Below, piece after piece: positions 35,420-45,925 of a stretch of 64,000 bases of DNA. The position numbers and the translations under genes were made by a program. The stretch is from Drechmeria coniospora (lineage: Eukaryota > Ascomycota > Sordariomycetes > Hypocreales > Ophiocordycipitaceae): assembly GCF_001625195.1 (NCBI RefSeq), contig NC_054391.1, positions 8,880,552-8,944,551 on the forward strand. The letters are read 5' to 3'. The notes beneath the pieces are model-generated. The model made no database searches and was not told where the DNA came from. It saw nothing but the letters and a program-made list of their open reading frames with translations. Numbering within the stretch: position 1 is the first letter of the stretch; every line of letters starts with the position of its first letter.

Positions 35420-35951
35420 GCCAGTCACGTGTTGACGAGGCATGTACAGTACGCGGTGGCACGGAAATCTGTTCGATTGCGCTTCGTCTGTCCGTTTGAT
35501 TTCTTTTCTTTGCAATGTTACGGTGGAGGGAAGGAGGCCAGACAGATACCCAGGGAAAACGTTGCGCAAGGGCACAAGCGGTGAAGGATGGCCGAGACTT
35601 GTACAGTTTCTGGTGGGAATTTACAGCTTGTCGGAGCGGCCAAGATGAATTGTGCAGGATACCCCCCTTTGCAGCCATGGATTCGGGGCATTTACCGTCC
35701 ATGATGTATGTCTAGCTAGTGTGCTTATAGATGCATGTCTTGGGACATTTCGAGTGGCACCAAAGTTCCGGAAAGACGATAATGGCGAGTCAGTATATAT
35801 TGATCAAATGATGGGTATATTTCCGCTTGAACATGTCTCCCAACTCCTCGCTCCCACTCCGGCTGCGATTACGCAATTTCCCAATGGGGCAGCCGGAAGC
35901 TCTCGTTTCCATGTTATGGCACGCGTCGGTCGCTTCGCTGATGGACAGACA
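35420..35951. other. Convergent intergenic region
   Basis: 532 bp between the 3' ends of the Kin4-like gene (+) and ILM1 (-). It is presumably the two 3' UTRs; no gene or structural RNA recognised. Confidence 0.55.
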
Positions 35952-36884
35952 CTATTCGTCGCGCACCCGTCTCGTCCGCTTATCGTGGACGTCGCGCATT
36001 TTCTTGACAACTTCCGGGCGCTCTTCGCGCAGGGTCACCCAGATCCAGAACCAGGTGATCATTTCGAGGAAGACAAACGTGAAGAAGACGCGATTCTTTA
36101 GAGCTTCGCCGCCCCATGCCGAAGGGCGATAGGTCGACGAGGCAGAAGTGGATGCAAAAGCAGACGTGGACGATGAGCCATCGGATGGGTGGACACGGAG
36201 ATTTGCACGCGAATCGAAGATGGAGGAGGTGTAGAGAGGTGATGATGGGCTGAAAAAGTAGGTGTAGAAGACGAGGAGCATGGAGAAGAAGGAGCGGAGG
36301 GGAGCTGGAGTGTCGAGTGCACAGCATGCATGTCAGAAACCAGGAGGCAGAAGTCTGCATGGGCGCAAGCAGGGCGCAACGAGGGGATATAGACGGACCT
36401 TGGGTGCCCCAGTAATACAACGAGCCGAGCTCCTCGGGCATGGAAAGGGAGACGAGGTCGCTGAGGCCGAGGAAGGCGAGGAGAGTGGCAAGAAAAGCGA
36501 GGGCCGGACTCTGGGCGTCAAAGGCATGGGTTTCAGGCTGTCGAGAGCGGAGGTGATTTCGTTAGCAGGTGTCCAACAGCGTGCCCATCGAGGTGCTTGA
36601 TAATACAGGCGTTGGAGAGGGAATGGGGAAGGTAGAGGGCCAAGGTGAGGGTGAAAGTGAGGGTGATGGTGATGGTGATGGGATGGTGAGAGTGAGCGAA
36701 AGGAAATGGGAAAGAGAAAAGGATAGAAACGAGATTCCATAATTACCATGCGCATGCTCTCGCCCATGATGTAGACGAGGACCTGGTCGCTGATGGTCTG
36801 CGGGCTCGTAAGGAAAAAGAAGGCGAGGGTGAGGTGGAAGAGGGAGATGGAGGTGATGATGGTGTTGGATGCGATGAGCGGCAT
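35952..36884 (-). CDS. ILM1: Ilm1-family membrane protein
   Basis: Exons 36884-36747, 36537-36399 and 36304-35952; introns of 209 bp (branch GCTAAC, carrying GGTGAT simple repeats) and 94 bp; 209 residues. Four hydrophobic segments are visible: TIITSISLFHLTLAFFFL, ALAFLATLLAFLGLSDL, MLLVFYTYFFS and FFTFVFLEMITWFWIWV. Conserved family blocks are FLTSPQTISDQ-LVYIMGESM, SMPEELGSLYYWGTQAP and WGGEALKNRVFF. Yeast Ilm1 is an ER protein linked to mitochondrial DNA maintenance and potassium-channel function; the molecular role is unclear. The first intron is the longest in the window. The start is the ATG in MPLIASNT; upstream in-frame sequence is Ser/Pro-rich leader. Confidence 0.9.
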
Positions 36885-37518
36885 GGTGGGCTTCGTAGGT
36901 GATGCCGTAGATCGTATGGAGAGGCAAAGAGGGCGAAGGGGAGAGAAGGTGAGAATCGAGGCGCGAGGGCGGTGAAGAGTCGACAGTGGTTGTTGGAAAG
37001 AGCGCAACATATGTAAGTGTACAGCAGGTGCGACCGGATACCGCTGGCAACCACCGGAGACGTCGCCTAACTTGCTCCTTCCTTGCCACAAGATTGATAC
37101 GCCCTTCGATCCAGGGACCGTGCCTGCCTAAAATACATGTGCCTAACTAACAGGCAGGTACGGAGTAATTATTCCGTTCTACTCCGTAGTTGCCGGCGAG
37201 TGTACCAAACGGTACCTGGGTAATAGTGGGTCATAGTTTTGCTCGCCACAACACCATCACGTACTTGCTTGCATTGCAGCCTTCTTGCTCTTTATTCGTA
37301 CGTACATGTCCTACTTGCATCGTGCATACTTAGATGCAAGTATACAGCACACTGGAACATTGCCTGTCCACATGTGTTCTCGTCAGTAGGCCCTAGATCC
37401 CCAGGGCTGCCTCGTTTCTGTCGCCAAGCGGCTGCGAAGCTGTCGAGGACAAAGGGGCATAAAATGAAGAAATGGCTGCACTCTTCGTCGTCCAACATCT
37501 GCTCTTTCGTCGCCCCGT
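36885..37518. other. Intergenic, ILM1 promoter and NAA25 3' flank
   Basis: 634 bp, GC-poor to the right with a few GTAC words (for example GGTACGGAGTAATT near 37158). No gene recognised. Confidence 0.5.
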
Positions 37519-40500
37519 CTACTCCCATGCTACCTGCTGCCAACCCGTAATATTCAAGCGCCAGCTCCGGACGAGTTCCACAACAGTGCCCTCCTCAATC
37601 AAGTCCGTGAGATCGCCGTCGTCTTCGAAAGTCCACGTTTTCAGCGCTGACGCGAAGCCCGCGCTCGAAACGACGCCGTTCTTCAAACCGTCGACAGCCC
37701 CCTTGCCCCCCGTCAGCGCCGTCTTGGCAGCTGTCTGCAAGCTCTTCAGCTGCGACACCACCTCCTTGTGCAGGTTACTGCCGCCCGATCGATCCCGTTC
37801 CTTCTCTCGCTCGTTCAGGTCCAAGGTCCATCGAGTGGCTAGAACGATTGCAAAGGCCGCATCTCGCAGCATGGCGATGTCGTGCATGGACCCCAACGTC
37901 AGGACCGATGCCTCAACAGAGTCACCTCGGTTCATCGCCGCAGCGGCCTGAAGACTTTCCAAACCCGTCCGCACCGAGTCGATCAATTGGCCGAACACGG
38001 CCGGCAGCGCGCTCGTCCGGGGGATGCCACTGCCGAGAGGGAGCAGTGTGCAGAGCAAGCTGACGACCTCAAAGTACAGCACCTCGGCGGTCGTGCACAC
38101 GGACGAGACGTCGCTGAGCAGTTTGGGAAACGAGTGGCCAAGCCGCGCCATCATCTCGAGGACAAACGCGTCGTCGGCGCCCGTCGCCGACCCAGAACTT
38201 TTATTCGCCGTCGCCGGCTTGCTGTCGAGAATGTCATGAAACGCCTCGGACAGCAGCGACAGCTGCAATCGCGTATTCTACCCAGCCGTCAGCACAAGCA
38301 CGACACCGATCAGTACGCACCAGGATAGCAAGTGCCGATCGACGTACCGAAGGGGCCGGGCCAATCTGGAGCCGGGCATGCGTGGGCGAATCGCATCCGT
38401 AATCCCACGATGCGAATGAGCCGTAGTCAATGACCGCCTTGAGCTCGCGTCCGCCGGCCATGTCCAAGAACCGAGCATCCTGAAGCAGCTCACCGTCGGG
38501 CTGGCCGACGAGCCTCCCTGCCCTCGACTCCTCGACCAGACTCATGGCTCTGGTGCAGCTCCACCTCAAATCCTCCATGTACGTCGGCATGTCGATGATG
38601 CTAGCGTAGCTTCCGGCCTCGAACGCGTCAATCAGTCGCCTCGGCATCCGTAGCTTCAGAGACACGCTGTAGTGGGACTTGACCGTGTCCGTCAGGTGCC
38701 AGCCCCAGTCATCCAGCGGAGAGATGACGGTGGGAGAAATGGTCGACAATCGGTCGTAAAATATGGGTGCCAGAGAGTCGACAATCGTCCGCTTGACCGC
38801 GAGCTCGTCCCAGATCTCACGGGACCTGTGCGCCGAGCCTAGGAACAGGTGCAGCTGAACGAGCACGAGCGAGATCTGGCTGTGCTTCGGGCTGAGGTGG
38901 AGGTGGTGCTCGAGCATGAAAAGGGCTCGAATCAGGTGCTGGGTCGACGGCGGAGATGGTGGCGCGTATCCATGCCGTCCAATGTTGAAAGCCAGCCTGA
39001 TGTGGCAGAATGCGACGACCATGGCCAACCCAGACGCGATCTCTTCATCCACTTTCGGCGTGCCGACAAATTCCTTGCTCATGGACTTGTACAGCGTGAG
39101 GGCGTCGTGGGCAACACGAGACAAGCAGGAGGCGCAAAGTGCCGCGTCGAACTGCGTGTTGCAGACGGTACACCTTGACCTCGGCCTCTCGCCGGGCACC
39201 GTTTCGAAGCTCGAGTGACAGGTGGATGCCAAATACTGCAGCTTCAGCGAAAGAAGTCGCAATCTCGCAGCGCCAAGAGCATCGCCGAATGTGTCGGCGA
39301 GTCGCGGGACATGAACGTAGCCAAGGTGCCTGATGGCCGATGCGTCGAGCTTCTCGACAAAGCCCTTTACATCACCGAAGCACGATGAGCTCGTTTTTTG
39401 ATCATCAATGTAGTTGATCAACTCACGCATCCGCACGGACGAGGGGTGCCCGTCCGTCAGATCGGCCTCACCAGGGCCGAGATGGAAGGCGAGCGACACT
39501 TTTGCCAACATCAAATTCCGCCTATGCAACGGCCGCAGGTTCTTTGACCTTCCAAGCCGCAAAAGAAGCTTCTCGACAACATCCTGCGTGCTGGATGGTG
39601 CAGTCAGTCATCTGCGTTCCAAATGGAGCAAGGGCCGTCGTCGTACTCAGCCTCGACGCTCTTCAAATGTGTTGCGGCGGCCAGAAAATGACGCCAGACA
39701 AGCCAGTCGGAGGCGAGCAGCGTCGGTTCGTCGTTCTCGTCGGCATCGGACAAGCAGTCGTTGCAGAGACGAAAAATGGCGTGCCAGTCTCCCTTTGCCC
39801 GGTGCATCGCCAGGACACGTACGAGAAGCTCCTTGCGACCGAGGCGAAACTGCGACATGGGGCTGAATATGGGGCTGGCGAGCAGCTTGTCAACATCCGC
39901 CGTCGTGCCGTGCGTCTCAACAACATGGTACAAGAGTAGAATCTCCTCCTCCGTGTGCACAGCCCGGCCGGGGGGCGGAGGCGGCCCGTCGTCGGCCGCG
40001 ACGGCCCGTGCCTGGGACCGGTCAGCAGCGGTGCTTGACGGACGGAGAGTCGGAAGATACCTGCTCGGCGAGCTGCGCCGCCCTCTCGATCTGCTTCTGA
40101 GCAAGCGTGCCGTACAGCTTCTTCTTCTCCGTCGGCGACTGGGGGCTCATCTACGGTCGTCAGTGGATGCGGGCAGGCCACTGCAGAGGAGAGCGAAAGA
40201 AAGGTACCGCCAGCAGATGCGTAATGACAATGTTCCAGAAAAGAAAGGATCTCTCGTTGGGGAAAGATCGGTCGATGATGGCGGCAATCTGGCCCGTTAG
40301 AGCCCAGCGTGCACGGAGAGGCCGAGGTGAGCATACCTGCTGGGCGCTGACAAGATCCCAGTGCAGCAGGCAGGACTCCAGACAGCGGGTGACGGCGATC
40401 TTATCCTTGGGCGAGGACTTGACACAGCGGACTCGGAGCGGACCCAAACTTGCCGGGAACTCATCCTCATCAATGAGGCCAAGGGTCGCCCACTCGAGCA

Positions 40501-40840
40501 GGTCGATGGCATCTACATCCTTGACGACGGTGCCGTCCTTGACGAACTGCCTCACCGCGCTCGCGGCGGCAAACTTGGCAACGGGGTCATCGAGCTGGCT
40601 CTCGGCACACGTCTTGACAATCTGATTTCACCGTCGCAATCGGTCAGCCGGACGCGGCCAAGGGGAAGAGGAGCGAGCGAGCGCGTGGCAGCGGCGGTGA
40701 GCTACCTCGAAATACTGGTCGTTGAACGTGCGAGCGCGCTTCTCGGCCAGGCGGATGACGACGGGCCAGTTTCCGTCTTGAAATGCCGACTGGAGCTGCA
40801 GGTCGGTTCCGTTCCTCAATCGAGGGCGTTGTCGACCCAT
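37519..40840 (-). CDS. NAA25: NatB N-terminal acetyltransferase auxiliary subunit Naa25/Mdm20
   Basis: Seven exons: 40840-40706, 40621-40337, 40288-40208, 40150-40061, 40011-39647, 39590-38348 and 38277-37519, encoding 985 residues. The six introns are 48-84 bp and several have clear branch sites (GGCTGACC, TCTAACG, GTGCTGAC). All junctions keep frame. The protein is an all-helical TPR-type scaffold; recognisable stretches include RQRPRLRNGTDLQLQSAFQD, DDPVAKFAAASAVRQFVKDG, LRPLHRRNLMLAKVSLAFHL and LASTCHSSFE. It anchors the NatB catalytic subunit Naa20 to the ribosome for acetylation of Met-Asp/Glu/Asn N-termini. The junction at 39647/39590 was the hardest; an alternative acceptor a few bases downstream breaks the frame. 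Confidence 0.92.
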
Positions 40841-41396
40841 GGCATGGGATTGTCGCAGGCGTTGCCCAACTTCCGCCAGCCAGGCTGTTGCGAGGCAAAC
40901 GCTCAGCTCTTTTTTTGCCGAGCAAACGTTTGGTTGGAGGGGCAGCGTGGTAAGGACAGTACTCATAAAATTTGTGCACTGTACAAGACGTGCTACGGGG
41001 ATCTCAGCGCATCAACATACCACTACTTGCATACACTTGCATATGTGAAAGAGTACGCAATCGTATCCTGCCTGGCGATGGCAACATACCAGTCAGGCCG
41101 CTTGGCAATGATGAAAAAAAAATACTGCTTTGTACATGGAGTGTACAAAGGACATCGCCAACCTGGGCTTGGCTGGAAACCATGGACGCTGGGATCAATC
41201 GGATTTCGTTGCTCCATCTCGTCGCGATTGACTTGGTCGCGTTTGGGGCCAATGAATCGTTCTATCCGATGTGCAAGGCGTCACGCATTTTGGTTTGTCG
41301 TGGCCATGGCCATTCGGATTCCCATCTTGTCGAAGCGGGAGGATCGCGGAGTGACAGCATGCATCTCGGTTCTTCGGTCTCTGGACACACTTGACT
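40841..41396. other. NAA25 promoter and COX23 3' flank
   Basis: 556 bp between two minus-strand genes. Contains short A/T runs (an A8 near 41115) and no supported frame. Confidence 0.5.
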
Positions 41397-41851
41397 CTAC
41401 CATATCTTGCCGCCTTTTTCTTTCCTTCGCCGCTCCGTCTTTTTGCATCGTCAGCAACTAGAATAATTCGAGTAGCAGCGCTGCGACTCACCCAGGCTTG
41501 TTTGCAATCGCGATACGCCCTGCACTCTTGTTAGCCCTCAACAGTCCGTCCGCGTGTCCGACGTCGGTCGTCCGGAACGGCATCTGGTACGCACTGAAAG
41601 TAATCTCCGCACATGGACTTGTCGCCACCGTTTCGGTAAAGGCACTTGTAGCTCCGCTGAGCGGCCTCCTGGCACGGGTCGTAGTATTCGCTCTTGGATT
41701 TACTGACGTCGGCCCTGCATTAGGCTCCGCTGAAGCGGGGGTGGGTGTGGCGACATGCCGTCGGCGGCGGGCGGACTCACGTCTCGAATTTCTGCTTCGT
41801 CTCCTTGTCCCAAGGATCCTCCCGGGAGTCTTGCGGAGTGGATGCAGCCAT
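41397..41851 (-). CDS. COX23: Cox23-like twin CX9C mitochondrial protein
   Basis: Four small exons: 41851-41781, 41702-41595, 41519-41492 and 41438-41397, with introns of 78, 75 and 53 bp; 82 residues. The spliced protein contains the twin CX9C (CHCH) motif: C-QEAAQRSYK-C and C-GDYFQAYRD-C, preceded by EYYDP and followed by a short basic tail (ERRRKEKGGKIW). Cox23 is imported into the intermembrane space by the Mia40 disulfide relay and is needed for cytochrome c oxidase assembly and copper handling. The third exon is only 28 bp, so automatic prediction may miss this gene. The start (MAASTPQDS) is the ATG nearest the conserved core; an in-frame upstream extension is low-complexity. Confidence 0.9.
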
Positions 41852-42258
41852 GGCTGTGACGGGGAGAGAGAGGAGGGACTCTCGGGGCGTTGGTCGTTGC
41901 TGGCAAGTTGAAGTCGAACCTGTCGATTCGCCGCCGGTGCTGGAGTTGGTTGGGTGGGCGGACTGGGAGAAGTTCGGCAGTGGGGTACTAGCTAGCCTCT
42001 GCTGCCTGTGCGCCTCGCACTGTACATGTTCTCTGGCAGGCTTTGTTAGCGTCTCGGTCATTTTCTAGCAGCGTCCTGTCGGAAGGCAGCCAGCCGCAAC
42101 CGTCGGAAAGGCTCGATCGACCGTATCACGAGTTCCAAAATTATACGTCTCAGCAAACACGTAGCGCTGGAAATGCATACCGGTTCGTCTCAACCAATGC
42201 GGACGACTGGTGGGAAGGTGGGAAGGTGGAAAGGTGGCAAGGTAGCGATGACTGTACA
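41852..42258. other. COX23 promoter and CDC43 3' flank
   Basis: About 400 bp between two minus-strand genes; contains a short GGAAGGTGGAAAGGTGG repeat near 42212-42240. No gene recognised. Confidence 0.5.
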
Positions 42259-43730
42259 CTAGCTGGCCTGCGAGGTCGCTCTCATTGTCTCCCAAAAGCC
42301 ATCATCACCGTTCACGACGTCTCGTCCCTCCCTTGACGAAGCCATCAAGCCATCTCTCGCAAGCTCAACCTTGCGCGTCGTCTCCTTGCTGCAGCACAGG
42401 CCAACGTCAAATTCTTTCAACTCCGAGTCGCCCATGAGAGCGAGGGCGGCGAGGCCGAGGTACGAGTGGTAAATGTCGGGCGGTCCACCGACAGACTTGG
42501 AGAAGCCGCCGATGCGGTTCTGCGTGATGTCAAGGATGTACCTGCGCGAGGATGGGATGCTGACGAGGCTGAGACTGCCGAGCATCTGCCAGAAGCCGTT
42601 AGTTTTCTCCTCGGCGTCGGTCGGCCCGTCGTCAAGGGCAGTGGTCGGGAGGATGAACGTACGGCGAGGGTCGCGGCTACCCACCAGCAGTAGCAGGTAT
42701 CGGCCTTTTTGTTCCAGCGGCCGTTGTAGCCGACGTAGTGGCGTCCTTGGGTCATGTCCAGGCGGCCCAGCGCAGACTCGATGTAGTTTTCGCCGCCGCC
42801 GTCGTCGTCGTGCTCCTCCTGCGGGGCGAGATACTCAAACTGCCGGTGGACGAGGAAGTGGACGAGGCGGCGGCGGTCCGACACTCCTCGGCCCATGGCA
42901 TCGGATTGCGGCCCAAGGTGCGAGCGATGCCGAGAGCCAGAGGAAGGGCGGTCGAGCATGTGCAACGCCGCCACGGCACAATAGGCATAGCCGGCTAGGT
43001 CATGACGGTAAGACGATGCACGCGGTGCCGAAGCGAGCGGGGGAGGGGGGGGGACGGCGAACCATGGGATTCATGCTCCGAGGCCTCGGCGAGGCCACCG
43101 TCGTACGTCTGCCTGCCATCAGCAAGCGGCGGGCGGGACGGTCGAGCGATGGCTGCCGGAACGCACCTGTCCCCGGCGAATGTGGTCAACCATGGCGTCG
43201 ACGTCGACGTCGTGCGGCCCCGCGTCTCCTCTCAGCATCCAGCGTATGCAGCTGGCGAGGTAGCTGTGGCGCGTGTCCCTGCCGCCGAGGGGCTCGCCGG
43301 CCCAGAGGACCTGACCGAAGCTGCCGTCGTCGCGCTGCAGGCGTGCGAGCCAACGCAGCAGCTTGCCCCTCTCGACACCGGCAAAGGCCGCCCTCGCCTC
43401 GTCCTCGCCCTCGGCGGCCATGGCGAGCAGCAGGAGGGCGAAGAAGGTGGCGGCGAGGTTTGCGGATCCCCTCGGAGCGTCCTCGGCCGCGAGCGCGTGC
43501 GAGGGACCGCCGCAGAAGCCGCCGTCGGGATGCTGCAGGCTCAGGACCCAAGTCCTGACGGAGGATCGGTCCTCGGCGGCGAGGCCGGAGGAGAGCAGGT
43601 CGAGGGCCGAGACGATGAAGAAGGCAAAGGTAAGCCGGGATGAGTCGTTGGCCGTGTAGGCCGCGGGGAGGAAGTTGCCGTGGCAGCGCTGCCAGTACCT
43701 GACGTGGCTCGCCTTGTCGAGGCCCTCCAT
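42259..43730 (-). CDS. CDC43: Geranylgeranyltransferase type I beta subunit
   Basis: Four exons: 43730-43167, 43108-43063, 42994-42663 and 42585-42259; introns of 58, 68 and 77 bp (the last with branch AACTAACG); 422 residues. The prenyltransferase alpha-alpha barrel repeats are visible: HPDGGFCGGPSH, RDDGSFGQVLW, GQTYDGGLAEASEHESHAGY and NRIGGFSKSVGGPPDIYHSY. Likely zinc ligands are the Asp and Cys of KADTCYCWW and the His of IYHSYLG. With the shared alpha subunit it transfers geranylgeranyl to CaaL proteins such as Rho GTPases. The frame is open for eight more codons upstream but begins there with TTG, so MEGLDKASH is the start. Confidence 0.92.
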
Positions 43731-44168
43731 GGTTAGGCGGGCCTGGGGTTGCAAAGGGTCGAGTCGACTACCTCATTCAAGATGCCGGCACGCGGACGAG
43801 TCTGCGTCCGGCGACGTCGGGTGAAAGGACCAGCAGGTGGAGGAGACGAATGACGAAAATTGCCATGGTCGGCCCAAAGTGGGAATGGACACTGGAGGGG
43901 TAGCATGCGAGTTGCGGCGGCTACAGCTACAAGAGAGCTTCATCACGGCAGACTATTCGATCTCGCGAGGCCATGCACAATTATTCAGGAAAAGGTTGCA
44001 GTCAAATAGGACGTCATCGACAGTTGCAAGCTACAGCAAACATCCTCGGGCTGAATTGCAAATGCACTGTACCTGCAAGCTATATCTCTGCCATCGGATA
44101 CAGGTGGGGGGAGCCTGGAGACGAAGGCACAGAGGCAATCATGGCTGGCTGGTATACGCGTCCCAGGG

Positions 44169-44252
44169 GTCAGCGGGGTGGCAAAAATGTCGATTCAATT
44201 TGTACGAGTAGCACCACCAAAGCTGCATCGTCATTTTTGTCGAGTAGCTGTA
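44169..44252 (+). mobile_element. 84-bp mimp-like MITE, copy D (degenerate)
   Basis: Same length and interior as the other copies. The left TA is changed to GT, the left end reads CAGCGGGGTGGCAAAAATGT, and the central palindrome is lost (TAGCACCA). The right end keeps TA. It is the most diverged copy. Confidence 0.8.
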
Positions 44253-45841
44253 CCGTACTTGTATGTACTTGCAGGTAAGAAAGTACTGGAGTAAGTTGGT
44301 ACTTGCAGCAAGTACGGAGTACGGAGTACAAGTAGTCGCACCTGTATTGGTACTTGTCTAGTAGGTACTACGGAGTTCTGTACTTACAGTACGGAGTACT
44401 AGGTAGGTACCAAGGTAAGTAATTATTAATACAAGGACTTATTCTGCAGTACGGAGTATGTGTAGGAGTAGTAATACTGGTAAGATTTAGATTTAGAAGC
44501 ACGGATTAATACTCCGTACCTACAGTACCTAGTACAGTTTGCCTACACCTACAAGTACATCCGCCCGGCACATGTACTGTAATTGTAGGTACAGCACGAG
44601 CCGAGGACAGCCAAATATCAACACCTTGGTGCCATTGAAGGCATGCAGGCAGGACGAGCTACAGTGATGCAGTGCAGTTCAGCTGCTCGGTACCAAACCA
44701 CAGTTCAGTTCAAGTACTGGCAACTTGGCGGAGAGTCACAACTCGGCGGAACCTTCAACACACACCTCCTCCTTGCATTCGAGACAACTAGATGGCCAGG
44801 TCTTTTTGGATTCTGTGAGCTGGGAAACCCGAGGACGGCATGGGTGAGTGGCAGCCACGGGTTGTCCATGGCAATGCCCGCAGTGAAGCTGCGACGGAAA
44901 GCAGGAACTTGACAGCGCGGATGTGACAGACCCTGGCCATGTCAGTGCTGATGCGTCGGCTGGTCTGCCTGCGAGTAGTAGACACGACTTGCACGGAATA
45001 CTTTCAGGTGTACGGCGTATTATACAGCAAGCACATTGGATTGAATGCGCGTGATGCACCGATACATGCACTACTTTTCATCGTGCGCCGGGTACTGTAA
45101 GGAGTATAGGAGATGGCACCCCATGACACCCCGTTGTGAGAGGCAGTGCCCTGCAAGCACCCACACAGACACTGTTACATTACCTAGTACAGTACGTACA
45201 ATGCTCGGTACGGCGTCCACTACATACACCTAGAAGTACCAGGCACAATTGTGCACGCTGGACCCTTCTCTCCAGTGCTGCCAGCGCCCAGGGCCTTGAT
45301 CGGTCCGTGTAAGAATCGATGGCAAAGGTGAAAATGCTCCGTTTCGAGAGTGAAGGGAAAAAGAAAATCAACAGTTTCAGAATCACACATGATTGTTTCC
45401 CCACGACGACACTCGCGTTTGAGGGTGCCAACATATTCGTGGCCCGGTGGCAAGCCATGGCATGGCGGTGTGACTGCGCGCGAGCACCTGGGAGTGGATG
45501 CACTTGAGCTTCGCCGGCTGGGGATTCGCGAATGCGAACAGAAGATCAAGTCCATGTCTTCAATCCAACTCGTAGCCTCGAGTGCTGTTATTCACCTCCT
45601 CCTTGACTCCTCGTCATCTCGTGAGCCCTGTTTCCCGGTACGTCGTCGTTTTGGATGCGGGTGTGGCAGTGGCAGGGTGTACCCGAGAGACGCCGTGTCG
45701 CTGGAATGGAGGCCAGCACCCAGTGTACGGAGGATTATGGCCGGCAATGCAGCCTGCTGTGGGGAGAAAACAGGGTGTGCGAAGCAAGTACAAACGTACA
45801 GCTACATACTAGATGCTTAAGTAGTACCTACCTAGTAGTAT

Positions 45842-45925
45842 TACAGTGACTCGACAAAAGTGACGATTCAGCTTTGGTGGCGCTACTCGTACAAATTGAA
45901 TCGACATTTTTGCCACCCCACTGTA
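45842..45925 (-). mobile_element. 84-bp mimp-like MITE, copy E
   Basis: TA-flanked on both sides. On the minus strand it starts CAGTGGGGTGGCAAAAATGT and ends TTTTGTCGAGTCACTG. It is closest in sequence to copy D, which lies about 1.6 kb away in the opposite orientation. Confidence 0.88.
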
